In this document: one piece after another, positions 9,961 to 20,873 of the stretch
Layout of the letters: each line of letters starts with the position of its first letter
Position numbering within the stretch: position 1 is the stretch's first letter
From: Mucidula mucida
Taxonomy: Eukaryota; Basidiomycota; Agaricomycetes; Agaricales; Physalacriaceae
Reading direction: 5' to 3'
Assembly (NCBI GenBank): GCA_015501055.1
Contig: JADNYV010000376.1
Span: forward strand, 1 to 33,434
DNA length: 33,434 bases
Program-made: the position numbers and the translations under genes
Notes under the pieces: generated by a model
The model's input: the letters and a program-made list of their open reading frames with translations, nothing else
What the model was told of the DNA's origin: nothing
The model's database searches: none

Positions 9961-10311
9961 GCTGTGCTGCTAGCTGGGCCTCGTCCATGTCAACATCTAT
10001 AGGTGCATTATTTGGTTGATGCAAATCAATGCATGTGAGACAGTACACTTAATACTGGGTTTGATTTTGTTTTGCACCTCGGTAAAAGTATTGCCAAAGT
10101 ACACCTTTTGCGCCCATAGTGTTACAGCTTAGTACAACAAATTACCTCACAATTTTTGTTGCTTAGATCATATAGTATGTACAGCCTGATGAGTCAGATA
10201 GATGACATATAAGATGTATAGGGCTATTATGGAGCTATATACTGCTGGTCCAAAGTTATAGTCCACATTTTATAGGGCATGAAGGGCTATAACCTATTAT
10301 AGCTTTACCCT
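9961..10311. other. AT-rich stretch without a gene
   Basis: No supported coding sequence. Short motifs of the type agggctata occur at 10219 and about 10280-10290, resembling the near-3' repeats of the element 2 LTR, and may belong to an LTR remnant that goes with the minus-strand integrase tail next to it. That link is speculative. Confidence 0.35.
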
Positions 10312-10527
10312 TCATGACAACACTGTGACAGTGTGGAAGACATTGTGGATACACCATTTATCTGGCAGATTGAGTTGGAATTTTACTGTCCCAATGGCTT
10401 CAGTAATCTTGAACGGGCCATATTGCTTATTGGACAACTTAGCTAATGGATATGTAGTCTCGATATTTTTTCTGTCAAGCATCACCAGGATTATGGGGTA
10501 TGAGGACATTATGGGTTTTACCTGCAA
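10312..10527 (-). pseudogene. Gypsy integrase C-terminal (GPY/F) remnant, minus strand
   Basis: The minus-strand reading contains LAKLSNKQYGPFKITEAIGTV, FQLNLPDKW and IHNVFHTV. These correspond to the GPY/F module of gypsy integrases, similar to the same part of element 2 (KLSDKQRGPFKIT). No core domain or chromodomain is attached, so it is an isolated scrap of another chromovirus-like copy inserted in the opposite direction. Confidence 0.7.
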
Positions 10528-10617
10528 ACAACCTCGGTGGATCCCAAAATCTCATGGGTTACAGGGACCTATGGGTTAAGAGGAGTATGAGTTGTTGGGA
10601 GCTACTCCTCGTAAGAT

Positions 10618-10710
10618 CAGTTATTGTGGAATAACTGAAATTGGACCGAATACAGTTATTAAGCCTCCCCCATAACTGATTTCGGCACTTTGCTCATCAA
10701 TAACTAAAAC
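10618..10710. repeat. Cluster of inverted CAGTTATT motifs
   Basis: A perfect 8-bp hairpin CAGTTATT-GTGG-AATAACTG is at 10618-10637. The same 8-mer then pairs again in alternating orientation: aataactg at 10630 with cagttatt at about 10653, and ataactg further on. The pattern looks like a small foldback element or MITE remnant. No target duplication was found. Confidence 0.4.
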
Positions 10711-11792
10711 TGTTGGATAACGATCGATCCGCTTCAATCTGGCTTCCTGCCTTTTCCTATCACAAGACGATGTTCTCATTGTGGTTGTCGGGCCCAGAAC
10801 TTCTTGTGGGGCTTGTTCTCACTTAATTCTTTCTGTTTCTCCTTTTCTACGGCTCCTTTTCTACCACGGTTTGGCTTTGTGCCGGCTGTATTGCTACGCC
10901 CTCAGACACATTCCGGGGCGCATGCTGGTGTTTGTCTGCACAACAACACCAAGTCAACAAGCTTCGCGACGCGTAAGCCCTGGAATGCGTTCAAAGCTTC
11001 CATGATACCAGATTGAACTTGTCTCGTGTATTTGTCGCCATGATTGAGGCGGGGTTGGACTTTTGGCTGAGATAGCGTGGTGCACGCATCCTGGCCACAA
11101 AGGTATGTTCTTCTGGCCTTTATGTATTTGGTCTTACAGCCACAGCAGCTTGGACACCCTCTTATCAACCCCGCCTCCTGCGCCATTGTCACCCTCGCAT
11201 CTTTCTTACCCGCATGTCCTGTCCTCTCCACACACCTGCATTACCGGCCTAGGTATCGCGCGCACCTTAGCTCATGCACGTGGTATCCCCCGCGCAATTG
11301 CTCGGGGGCCGCCAACGGGCATGAAAACACGTATCAAGTGTGGCGCAGCGTATACTAGGTCGACAGGCATGGATTTCATTGGGCGATTGCATGGGATGAG
11401 GGTAGCCCGTCCACCCATCATAATCCAAGAAATTGTACGGATGACCCGTACCCGTGAGGCGGGTGCGGGTAGCGGGTTTGGGTAGGGGTTTCTATTGAAC
11501 CACCCACGGCTATTCACTAGGTGAATCCAATGCCTCAGTACCCGACCTTTTCTTTGTAATAGCTCATCGTAACCATGTAGTTTCCAATATACGCACTGAT
11601 ACACTCAGATACTGAGCTGTATAGCTACCACAACGCTTGACCCATTCTGCGATTTTTGGTGAGCGGCATCGAACCTTGACACCCCCGCCAGCGCATCGGA
11701 TTAAGCCGGCATATGTTGATCCAGACGCGGTCCGTAATGTTGAAGGAGAAGTTTGTTTTCAAGAATAACGGTGGCATCGTCTTAGGTACTTG
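10711..11792. other. Stretch without a supported gene
   Basis: Several open frames of 70-140 codons occur on both strands around 10780-11600, but they overlap each other, lack family resemblance and show no convincing splice structure. A G-rich tract at 11455-11488 (runs GGG, GGG, GGG, GGG, GGGG) follows an acccgtacccg motif of opposite polarity, a possible quadruplex or transposon-end sequence. Confidence 0.4.
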
Positions 11793-11794
11793 TA

Positions 11795-12481
11795 CTATCC
11801 TTGATCGGGAAGTGAAATCGATTATTGGAACGGGTGGTAATAGCTCAATTCTTCGTGTATTGCCCTGGAAATTGTAAATCAGACATTCCATATGCTATAG
11901 ATGAAGTGTATCAAGTTTGGTGTTTTTAGGCGGAGGACGAGCTTTGCCAATGCGGCCGCGATTGCGACCTTCAATTAAGCGGGGAAGTGAAATCGTGACG
12001 AGCTGTGACCAGTCCTGCCTCCTGGTGCCGACCAAGTGTCGGCACCACGGCACCTATGCGTGGTTACAAGCAATGGCATCGCGGGGTTTGAAAATTTGTC
12101 ACTGTCGATTTCACTTCCTGTTCTCGATGAGCGTTGTTATCGAGTATGGCCATTCTCCTCCGGCATTTTGCATCGAGACATACCTAAACAGGGTATTCAA
12201 CATGTATGAAAAGTCCCAGGACCATCCGAGGTCTGGGTTAATTTACACGAGGGCAAGAAGCAGTGATGAAATCGCATCACGCCTCGATTTCAGCTATTCA
12301 AAATTCACTCTTCTCTCCTCATTTGTCCAGTGACCATGTACTTTTGTATACTCGTTCCTTAGGTGTAAAAGCGTCTTATAAAAAATTCCTGGTGCGATAC
12401 AATGACAATTGCGATATAGGGAAGCTAAATACTGCGAGGATTTCACTTCTGGCCGCGATTTCACTTCCCGATCAAGGATAG
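11795..12481. mobile_element. MITE with 26-bp perfect inverted ends and TA duplication
   Basis: The left end begins CTATCCTTGATCGGGAAGTG and continues to AAATCG at 11820. The right end (12456-12481) is its exact reverse complement. Both are flanked by TA (11793-11794, 12482-12483), as in Tc1/mariner-type insertions. The core word GGAAGTGAAATCG recurs inside at 11983-11995, and inverted at 12106-12118 and 12456-12468, with a variant near 12438, like subterminal transposase-binding sites. A 9-bp hairpin (ggtgccgac, 5-nt loop) is at 12024-12046. A 138-codon open frame inside has no recognisable transposase motif, so the element is probably non-autonomous. Confidence 0.82.
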
Positions 12482-12483
12482 TA

Positions 12484-13167
12484 GTAACTGATGTGCGGCG
12501 AAGCCTGAAAGCGGAGTTCAAAATGCACCTTGTCCCAACTCCGAACATGAAGTTGAGAGTCCAAACGTTAAACGGGCTTTGACACGCCTGCTCAAACCTT
12601 GTCAGGAATCAGTTGCTGGCCAGTACTTGTGTTATTGAGGTACTGAATGTCTTCCACTGTTGACTGAGCCACAATCTATGCCGCAGTCCCGGTTCACAAA
12701 CAGTACGTGAACTGTCAAGGCTCGGAGACGAGAGTTTTACACCGGACACACTGACAGACAGGCTCTCTGACACTGAAGATTTACGGATCGGCTCTCTTCC
12801 TTTCTTACGCGTACTCTCAGGCTCAAGTCACCGCCTCTGGTGGAATAACTGAAAAGTCGGAAGATGGCTGGGAGAAGCTTGCTCCTACACCATCACCTTC
12901 CATGGTACGCACTTGAAAGCAACGCTGTGAATCCGAACTAATCATTTTGTGTTCCGAAACAAGATACACTCTTGTTCTGTGCCTCTTTGTAGGTTATTTA
13001 TGTCTTTGGAACATCGACAAGGGTGTCCTTGTACTAAATATCAACATTTCAATCCTACTTTGAGCGCCTTGTTTTCGGGCTCTTGTTTCTCGTCACTTAT
13101 AAGCACGGATGCCTGACGCTTTCCGTATACCCTTCACCTCATCTCGCGCTAAACCTCAGCTGTACGC
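12484..13167. other. Intergenic stretch upstream of the small two-exon gene
   Basis: No supported gene. A TATA-like ttataag at about 13098 lies 70 bp upstream of the start codon at 13168 and could be a promoter element for that gene. The 14-mer tggaataactgaaa at 12841 also occurs at about 10627 in the inverted-motif cluster. Confidence 0.4.
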
Positions 13168-13658
13168 ATGTTGTCTGAGACGACAGAACAAGTGCACCCC
13201 GCCTTACAGCCATTCTACAATTACGATCCTGATAACCCACCCCGCTATCACGACGCAACAACGTACTACAGTGCTATATTCCATTTGGTAATCGTCAATC
13301 CTCCCAAGACGTTGCGGAAGACCATTGCAGCAATCACGAGAGGGTATAGAGCCTCTGTTGTTCAATCTATGAATGACACTGATTTTCCTTTAGTATTGAT
13401 GCAGAGGCAGACATCGAAGATATCTTCGCCACTTGGAAAGCTGACAAGACAAATTACAACAGAACCGATGTGGTACCTGTCTGGGCCGGATGGCGTAATG
13501 GCAGCGTACACCGTGTACTCGTTAGACAGCGAGCTGTCAACTTCGTACACAATCATGGTCTCTCCTGGGCAGATCAAGAAACACTCCGAACATGCATTAC
13601 CTCTGGCCTGTTGCATGTACAACGTGGGACTATCGATCCGACTCTGTTGCGAACATAA
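13168..13658 (+). CDS. Small two-exon hypothetical protein
   Basis: Proposed exons 13168-13343 and 13394-13658 with a 50-bp intron (13344-13393: GTATAG start, CTGAT branch-like motif, pyrimidine tract, TTTAG end). The frame joins cleanly (ITRG / IDAEADIEDIF), giving 146 residues ending at TAA. The first exon has ALQPFYNYDPDNPPRYHD. The second has TWKADKTNYNRTDVVPVWAG and NFVHNHGLSWADQETL. There are no membrane segments and no family I recognise. Support comes from the canonical splice signals and the restored frame. It lies 366 bp upstream of the DUF6535 gene on the same strand. Additional upstream exons are possible. Confidence 0.5.
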
Positions 13659-14024
13659 CAGAGCCCTTTCGAATGTCGTTTGCGCTCATACCCCTCCTGA
13701 ATCCTGATACGACGCACCTACTATTCTGAACCGCAATACCAATCGACTCCAATACCTACTAATCGACTCCGACGTTGTACTGCATCTTCCTCCTACTGTA
13801 TCGCCTCCCGCCACCGAATCCAATTGTTCTCGGCACCACTGTAACATTACGACAGAACACAATTGTAGTGATCTGGAACAATTTGACAACCAGACTTAGA
13901 CAAAAAACTGACTACCCCGAGTTACGGATGCTATAGCGGACGGTATGCGTCTTTCGTTATAACTTGATGAACATTTCAGCTATCCCATCATTTCCGTTCC
14001 TCCCTCGCTGTCCTTTGACCCGCA
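13659..14024. other. Spacer between the small gene and the DUF6535 gene
   Basis: 366 bp without a supported gene. It must hold the terminator of the upstream gene and the promoter of the DUF6535 gene, but no clear TATA box or polyadenylation signal stands out. Confidence 0.4.
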
Positions 14025-16050
14025 ATGTCACGCATAAATGAACACACTCTTCAGCCTCTCAAATCACCCACCGGCTCGACGGGTTTCTCTGTGACCTCTA
14101 ACACATCGACGCTGCGTGCCAATAGCTCCAGCGTCAACAGCACTGATCCTAGCGGACTCGCCGGGCACAATTGTTCTCAGAAACAGGCGACATCGAATGG
14201 TGCGGTTTGATTCATGACTAAAATATGCTAATACGTCTTCGTAGATACCTTTGATTATGAGCAGAAATACCCTGCCGACGAGGAGTTCAAAGAGATGGCC
14301 CCTGCAGCTCGCGTTTGGATGGTATATAACGATGAAGCTATGAAGTATGTCATCGAATCAGTGGAAGATTGGAGAGACGGACTCGATATGCTCCTTGTCT
14401 TTGTGAGTTATGAAGCACTTTCTGATCAACCCACGTCCAGCCTTTCTGATCTCCTCTTTTCAGGCCGCCATATTCTCTGCTGTAGTGACTACTTTCCTCG
14501 TTCAGACTTGCCAGGACCTTCGAGTGGATTACGGCGAAGTCACAGCGATTCTAGTCCTCGAGTTGATTAAACTCGAATTTGAACTTGCCAAGGGTGCCTC
14601 TCCTGAGGACCTTTCCCCGCCTTCTTCTATGACTGCTGTGTCTTCCTTCCGCCCCAAAGGAAGTGATCTCCTAGTCAATGAGCTGTGGTTCGCTAGCCTA
14701 GGGCTCAGCCTGACGACGGCGCTTATCACGGTTTTGACCAAACAGTGGATCCACCAATACATGGCAATCCCATCGGGCTCGCCTAGACATCGCGCGCGTA
14801 CGCGTCAATTCCGTAATGACAGCTTTCAGAAGTGGCATGTGCCGCTTATAATCGGTCTACTTCCTGTTCTCATGCACTTGGCACTCGGCATTTTCTTTGT
14901 TGGTCTGGTCATTTATCTTCATGGCCTCAGCGGTATTATAGCAGCGACACTTGGCTGCATTGGCGGTCTCGCGTTTCTTGCGTATTTCTCCAGCAACCTT
15001 CTTCCTCTCTTTTTTCCCGACTGTCCGTATAAGACGCCATTATCTCATTACGCGTATGCCACTCTATGCTACGCGCGACGACGATTCTCCTGGATTTGGG
15101 ACCCTCGCCGCCGTAAGACCAGCGGTCGTTCGCTGAAAGATGTCGAGGGCACGCTTGTTGTTAAGAACGCGGACAAACTCGATGCTCGCGCGATCGTCTG
15201 GATGCACAACACGTCTCCCAATCTCTCTGTTCAGAGCATTGCTTTGCAGGCCGTCAGTAGTCTCCCTTTGCAGTGCGTAAAGATACTCGAGGGCGCTGAG
15301 GGTATAATACCTTCGGTGAAGCAAGCAATCGAAGTTCACCATCGTTTCGATCAACCCGTTGACCGTTACGAACGCTTCCATCGCGCGGCGATACGCACAG
15401 GGGATGGCAGACTCGCGTTACCGACCCATGCTCCAAACCGGTATACTCGTTTATTACACTGTTCTCCGTTCGCTGCGGTCCAGATGTTGCGAGAGAATCT
15501 GCTGCATACGTCCGTCGAGCCTGAGCGAAAGCTGGACGTCGTTTTCTGGGCTAGAATCTTCCAGAACGCGCTTCGTGCTGGGCTGGGCTGGCTAGAGATT
15601 AGCCATGACGGGCCTCCATCTCGCATTTGGGAAGCACTGCTTGAAAGTGTGGTTGGAGACCACTCCTGTATTCATCAGAACTGCGACGGCAAACGACCTG
15701 GACTTCGCTCATTCTCGTTGGAGTGCGGCACTTTGCAGAATTCGGAGCTCATAATCAATTCGTACGAATTGAATTACGACGGCACTACAACAGAGCTGAC
15801 ATGCGCATTGGCCAATAACATGGGTCCATCTTTTGTTCGGTGGTTGTTGCATGTCGGGTTCCCTACAGCTTCACGTTCCGCGGCAAAATACACTCAACAC
15901 ATTCCAGAAGATGTGTTCTTGATGCTTACCATGCTACAGTCTAAATCAATCCAGCAGACATCATGTCTCCCGGAAGACGATGATTCCGACGACGAGTTTG
16001 AATCCTTGTTCTATCAAGTCTTGGAGGTTGTCGAGTCATACCAGTGGTGA
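14025..16050 (+). CDS. 5' part of the DUF6535 gene, readable to the stop in the MITE
   Basis: If transcribed as it stands, three exons (14025-14199, 14245-14402, 14464-16050) encode about 639 residues. Only the last two (Gln-Trp) come from the MITE before the TGA. All four predicted membrane segments are in this part, so a membrane-anchored truncated protein is conceivable. The start is the first ATG in frame; its surroundings (gcaATGtc) are acceptable. Confidence 0.7.
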
Positions 16051-16637
16051 TCAGCTATAGTGACTGAGTGTCAGCCAACTTCCTGATTTGGGACGTGGCT
16101 ATAGCCACCGTGACTGAGCTACAATAGCTGCGGCAGCGGCTAGATCGGTATTGCTTGAGCCGGATGCCGGAATGTGTGAGAACGCGTGACATATATCAGG
16201 ATTTGATCAGCTTATCCGGACCGTTTTTTGTGAATACTCCCTCATTCGCTCAGTTTCTCGATTTTTCCGCATCATTTTGGCTAGATGTTTGAGAGACATG
16301 TCAAGGATGTCTACAACAATGAAATCCTGGTCTATGAGTGGTTGCAGTTGGATGGGGATGGTGAAGAAGATGATAGTGAGGAGGAGATTGACCCGGATAC
16401 GGAGCATTTCGCAGTGTAGATCAATCTTTATGTTTGCTATATTGTATTCTGTGTATTCTACTCTATCTAAATCAGCTCAGCAACCCGCAACACATCACAA
16501 TGCCCGAGCAGCAGAGGTAGCGGCTTTCGGCAATTGCCGACTGTTCAGCTACACCAAAGCTACCGGATCAGTCCGCCGCGGTGGCTATAGTCACTAGCCG
16601 TAGCTTTGCGTGACCGCTACTAGCTTGAACAACACTG
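16042..16637. mobile_element. hAT-type MITE inserted in the DUF6535 coding sequence
   Basis: 596 bp flanked by a perfect 8-bp duplication AGTCATAC (16034-16041 and 16638-16645). Ends: CAGTGGTGATCAGCTATAG on the left; the reverse complement of the right reads CAGTGTTGTTCAAGCTAG. CAGTG ends with 8-bp duplications are the known signature of hAT transposons. A 12-bp subterminal pair (ctatagccaccg at about 16098, cggtggctatag at about 16579) is also inverted. No transposase frame is present. Removing the element plus one duplication copy joins the flanking frames exactly. Confidence 0.9.
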
Positions 16638-17734
16638 AGTCATACGCCATTGCCGCCGGAATGCACAACAGTCCCCACAAGGACATTGATCGCGCCGCTA
16701 TTGTGGCATTACGCGCCGTTGTCAACTATGATTACTTCGGAACAGGGACTATTCTGATCTCACGAGACGAGGCATTCGTGGTCAAGAGTCTTTTCAGGGG
16801 TCTTAACCGTCGCTACGAGTTTTCAGCCCCCGATGACCACGATTATACATGGCTAACTTCCGACCTCTTCACAAAGATATGGCGCGTGGTATCTGCTGTC
16901 GACAAAAACTCAGCAAATCTGATAGCCCATATCCTGACTTATGTTTCATCCACAGGAATACATTCGTACGCTACGGCGGTCATCATGTCGGAGCTTATTG
17001 CGCGCGATTGGCTCCAGGAGTTCGCCTCTCGACTCACTCGTCTCGCACAGTCGACGAACCTGCGGGTTGATAGGATACCAGGAGCAATCCGTCCGGGTTA
17101 TACATATCTGGCAGGAGCCTATGTTGATGCATTCTTCGCCCTCTCCGCGACGCCGTCCTCGCCAACATATATCAAAACCTTGGCATACATCAGTAAGCCG
17201 GAAAACTTGAATGCGTTGTGTACGCTTCTCTTTCTTTCCGATGTCGAAATGCAGCCTAAAGTCTGGAGACTGGCACGTATCGTTCAGTGCGACCACTGGG
17301 CAGTCTGCTTACAGAACCTGTCTGACTTTGTCGCCACGGCCGCAGCCAAATTTGACTATGAAGCGCTTACCATCTTTCGAATATCGGAACTTCGCTTGAA
17401 CAGAAGTTTGTACTACAGGCCATTCAGTGATCTCCCTGTGTTGGCGAGGATGCTTGCGGGGAATATTCAGGATAAGCTCTACGTGCCACCGCTATTCACG
17501 AAACCGGATACGCCGGTAAGTCATTGGACTCCCGAGATACAGTGAGCTCACCGACTTCAGACGTCCGATACCGAGCAATCGTCACAGAGCAGTAACTTCA
17601 AGTGTTCGTATTGGCGGAGATTATTGAAGCGGGAACCACCTCAATCGGTGACTTTGCCAGAGACCGGTCAGAGAGCATCGTTAGAATGGTCCAAAAATGT
17701 TGCGCCGTTCATGAACATACTCCCGAACCCTTGA

Positions 17735-18185
17735 GCTGAATCCGATTTAATGAATGACGACTTAGCGAGTTTGTTATATCATTCGAGGAACATTTTCATC
17801 ATGTACATACTCCGGATCTAAACATCAGACGCGAACGTTATGACATGTCCAAGCCTTCATCATAACCAGAAGAAAGTACGAACCATAGCAGAACCGCGAT
17901 TGCTCTGAACAAACCGGAAACGATTGGGAGCAACAACATCAATATTGTTCTGGCGTAGGTTGTCTTTGCTTCAAAATGTCCATGAATACAAGATCTTTAG
18001 AGCTACGCGTAAGCACCACCTGGACGTTGAATGCTCCTTATGTATTTTCTGATGATTATACAGATACTTCACAGAGACACTGTGCGCATATAGTCGGGTA
18101 GCATGGTTGTAGAAGACTACCGAGAGCCCAAAGAGCGAAGGACAGCCTGCGACATGGTGGTTGAGAGTAAGAAAGGTCGCCCGAC
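17735..18185. other. Intergenic stretch between the DUF6535 gene and the retroelement
   Basis: No supported gene. The first part is the presumed 3' flank of the DUF6535 gene; the rest ends at the LTR start without a motif that I can name. Confidence 0.45.
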
Positions 18186-18714
18186 TGTTAGCGACTGACT
18201 AAGCCACGAGACTCAACCAGGTACCACAGCAAGAACTAAGGAAGAAGATGTTCGCGTTCGTAAGACTAGGCTAGGCCAGGTGTATAAACGAGATCGGAAC
18301 TAAAGTACAATGATACTACACTACTGCTTATATACTAGTAAGTCTGTGTTTGAAACTCCTTGTCCATACGCGTTTCCACTAGGGATGCTCCACGCCCTTG
18401 ACCCAGTGTTGTATGCTACTAGTCCGTGAAACCATTAAATACGAGTGGTGACTGCATGTAAGTAATAATACTGAAACGACCATGTGTGCTACGAGTGTCG
18501 GTGGTGTGTATACAATAGGGAGTCCATGAGGTATCAGCATGTATGATGTCATCCATGTGTTGGGCGTGTGTCCGACATGAGTACGGCTTCGGTAATGAAA
18601 AGGGGTATGATCGGTGACGAAACAGATGATGAAACGGTCCGTTGGTTGATAAGACAAGGCTCCCGATAAGATATGATAAGATGTGAAAATGTGAAAATAT
18701 GGCGATTCATAACA
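18186..18714 (-). mobile_element. 3' LTR of element 3
   Basis: Starts tgttagcgac and ends ttcataaca on the plus strand (TG..CA termini). It differs from the other LTR at about 18537 (A against G) and 18705 (A against G). On the minus strand it carries the same TATA and self-complementary word as the 5' LTR (word at 18291-18301). Confidence 0.93.
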
Positions 18715-18728
18715 TCACCCCCTCCTTA
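18715..18728 (-). other. Polypurine tract of element 3
   Basis: The minus strand reads AAGGAGGGGGTGA immediately before the TGTTATGA start of the 3' LTR. Its position and composition fit the plus-strand primer of gypsy elements. Confidence 0.8.
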
Positions 18729-20873
18729 AGGCGCAAGTTCCATTCTGCGCCAGAGTCGCTCCATGAGGGCTGCAGAGGGTAGCGTGACGTCGAGGGGTTC
18801 GGTATCGGGCGGTGGCATGGGTCGAAATAGATGTGATGGAAATTGCGACATGGGGACTTCAATGCGAGCAAGCGCGGGTGGCTTCGGCTTGTTCGGATAT
18901 TGTTGGTGGAAATCGCTGATAGCTTCGTCGGCATTTTTGAGATTGCATGCCGGTTCCCATGTCTGCTCGTGTGTGCCGTAACCTTTCCAGTGAACCTTGT
19001 ATTGAAAACCCCCGCGGTACTTTTGGGAATTAACCACTTTCTCAACCTCCCATTCCGGTTCGGCTCCTTCCAGCACAGGTGGTGGACGCGTGTCTCGGGG
19101 TTGTGTCGGAAAATGGGGCTCGTGGTAAGGCGTCAACAGGGCCTCATTGAACACGGGATGGATGCTTTTCCACGTGTGAGGAATCTGGAGCTTGTAAGAG
19201 CTCGTCCCGACTTTCTTGATCACTTTGAACGGCCCGAAGCGTTTGTCATCGAGCTTCTTCATTGGTCGATCCGTGCTGAGATTCGTCCCTTCCAGCCATA
19301 CTTTGTCGCCTTCCTTGTACTCCACTGCCTCTGTCCGTTTCCTGTCATAAAACCGTTTCATATCCTCTTTGGCCATCTTCAATGCCGACCCCACTTCGTC
19401 CCATGTTTTCCTCATGCCGTCGGCAAACTCCTGCGCAGTCTCATTTCTCGATGCCGTTTTCGGGGCGGTGCCTTTGTAGGGGTGTCTGCCCATGTCTGCA
19501 AAGAACGGAGTGACTTTAGTTGCCGAGTGTACCCGATCATTGTAAACAAATTCGGCAGAGGGTAGCCATTCGTGCCAGTCGTTCTGATGGTAGTTGACAA
19601 ATAACCGTAAGAAATGTTCTATCTCTTGGTTCAGCCGTTCCGTCTGCCCATTTGCCTGTGGATGATACGCCGTTGTAAAGTTTCCTTGTATGCCCAACAA
19701 CCGGTACAACTCCTTCATAAAACGCGAGTGGTATTGTGGACCGCGATCATGTATTATCTGGCGTGGCATCCCATGTATGGGGAAAATGCGATCTCGGTAG
19801 ATGCGGGCCATGCCTTCTGACGTCAGAGTAGTGTGTGTCGGTATGATACGTAATCGCTTTGTGAAATGGTCCACAAACGTGCTGATAGCGTTGTATCCTC
19901 CTGATTCCGGCAGCTCTCCAATCATGTCCGTCCCTACTATTTCCCATGGCTCGCTTGGCACATCAATAGGATGAAGAGGTGCAGCCGGCTTCGTGCGATG
20001 TGACTTGGTGACCTGGCATTTTTGACACCCTTCTACGTATTCCCGGACGTCTCGGCTGATTCCTGGCCACCAATAGGTGCGTGTGATCAGCTCGAGGGTC
20101 TTGTATCGTCCAGGATGCCCTGCAAGCTGTGCATCATGGTGCATTCCAATAACTCTTCCCCGCAATTCCTTGTCCTTCGGTATGTAAATACGATCCTTCC
20201 ACATAATAAGTCCATTTTCCTTCTCTTCCCATCCTTTTTCTTTGTTTTCTAATGCTTTTTGTACGTATCTGTCTTTGTTTCCTTTTCTTTGTTTGATTTT
20301 GTTAAGTAATTCGTCCTCCGGTGTATCTACTGTATGTAAAGAGAATTGAATTTGTGAAATAAAAAACTCCGGCTTGAGCAAAACAACGTTTTCGTTATCT
20401 TTTTCCCCCTTCTCAAGGCCTGTCATCCTTGACAAGGCATCAGCTTTCCCCATCGTCTTGCCCGGCTTGTGAATCATCTGTATATCATACTCCGCCAACT
20501 CCGTAACCCATCTCGCCTGCCTCCGATTCAACTTCTGTGGCTTCCGGAAGTACTGGAGGTGTTGATGATCGGTAAACACCTCCACCGTCTCCGTTGCTCC
20601 TAGAAGATACTGCCTCCAGTCATCAATTGAGTCCATGATGGCCATCATTTCTTTGTCGTAGATCTCGTAGTTGCGTTCAACTTCATTTAACGCGCGAGAT
20701 CGGAAAGCCACTGGTCTCCATTTGCCTTCAACGAACTGGGATAGAACAGCCCCGTTGGCATAGTTCAAGGAATCTGCCTCGACTCGAAACTTGCCGTTGT
20801 TGCGTGGTACGATCAGAACGGGTTCTTCCGTCATCCTCCGTTTCAACTCCTCAAACGCCTCATGCTGCTCCTT
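18726..20873 (-). CDS. Element 3 pol, 3' part: RNase H, integrase, chromodomain
   Basis: The open frame extends from 21011 to 18726 (761 codons), but homology begins after the frame break at about 20871-20873, at [15 protein letters not shown]. Residues below count from 21011. RNase H has Asp80, Glu121, Asp148 (TDH) and Asp191 (ADALSR). The integrase finger has His at 291/292 and 299, and Cys at 329 and 332. The integrase core has Asp362 (GTDMIGELP), Asp422 (HDRGPQY) and Glu458 ([11 protein letters not shown]). The GPY/F module is [12 protein letters not shown]. The chromodomain is at about 653-706 ([25 protein letters not shown]). A Pro-rich tail ends at 18726, overlapping the polypurine tract. 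It has no start of its own and is the 3' part of the Gag-Pol polyprotein. Confidence 0.9.
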   Translation of the reverse strand, partial: KEQHEAFEELKRRMTEEPVLIVPRNNGKFRVEADSLNYANGAVLSQFVEGKWRPVAFRSRALNEVERNYEIYDKEMMAIMDSIDDWRQYLLGATETVEVFTDHQHLQYFRKPQKLNRRQARWVTELAEYDIQMIHKPGKTMGKADALSRMTGLEKGEKDNENVVLLKPEFFISQIQFSLHTVDTPEDELLNKIKQRKGNKDRYVQKALENKEKGWEEKENGLIMWKDRIYIPKDKELRGRVIGMHHDAQLAGHPGRYKTLELITRTYWWPGISRDVREYVEGCQKCQVTKSHRTKPAAPLHPIDVPSEPWEIVGTDMIGELPESGGYNAISTFVDHFTKRLRIIPTHTTLTSEGMARIYRDRIFPIHGMPRQIIHDRGPQYHSRFMKELYRLLGIQGNFTTAYHPQANGQTERLNQEIEHFLRLFVNYHQNDWHEWLPSAEFVYNDRVHSATKVTPFFADMGRHPYKGTAPKTASRNETAQEFADGMRKTWDEVGSALKMAKEDMKRFYDRKRTEAVEYKEGDKVWLEGTNLSTDRPMKKLDDKRFGPFKVIKKVGTSSYKLQIPHTWKSIHPVFNEALLTPYHEPHFPTQPRDTRPPPVLEGAEPEWEVEKVVNSQKYRGGFQYKVHWKGYGTHEQTWEPACNLKNADEAISDFHQQYPNKPKPPALARIEVPMSQFPSHLFRPMPPPDTEPLDVTLPSAALMERLWRRMELAP

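Larger units (their letters stand above)
14025..17734 (+). pseudogene. DUF6535-type membrane protein gene, split by a MITE
   Basis: Exons: 14025-14199, 14245-14402, 14464-16041, then (after the MITE and the second target copy) 16646-17515 and 17561-17734. Introns of 45, 61 and 45 bp have GT..AG ends; the first has CTAAT near its 3' end and the last is a clear GTAAGT..TTCAG. Phases agree throughout, giving about 984 residues. The N-terminus is Ser/Thr-rich. Residues about 75-111 carry ARVWMVYNDEA and VEDWRDGLDMLLVF, the DUF6535 lead-in, followed by hydrophobic segments at about 112-130, 183-203, 238-262 and 266-290. The rest is a soluble, helical-looking region of unknown role. DUF6535 proteins are typical of Agaricomycetes and have no known function. 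The physical copy has a stop at 16048-16050 inside the MITE, so it makes at best a truncated protein unless the MITE is spliced out. Confidence 0.82.

Noticed and set aside
11063..11485. 140-codon open frame on the plus strand
   Set aside because: Overlaps equally long frames in other phases, has repeat-like Arg/Ala composition at its end and no recognisable motif or splice structure.
11640..11700. tRNA-like B box (GGTTCGATGCC) on the minus strand at 11665-11675
   Set aside because: No matching A box at the right distance and no 5' strand to pair with the GCTCACC acceptor-like end; at most a tRNA-derived scrap.
11917..12333. 138-codon open frame inside the MITE at 11795-12481
   Set aside because: Shows no transposase motif and partly consists of the MITE's own inverted repeat words; likely chance.
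15064..15381. Minus-strand frames of about 80-105 codons within the DUF6535 gene
   Set aside because: Antisense shadows of a well-supported coding exon.
16610..17545. Separate gene starting at 16610
   Set aside because: The GTG start lies inside the MITE end. Frame continuity across the target duplication and the later GTAAGT intron at 17516 show it is the 3' half of the DUF6535 gene.
18843..19565. 240-codon plus-strand frame opposite the element 3 integrase
   Set aside because: Exactly antisense to a well-conserved integrase and chromodomain; it is a shadow.
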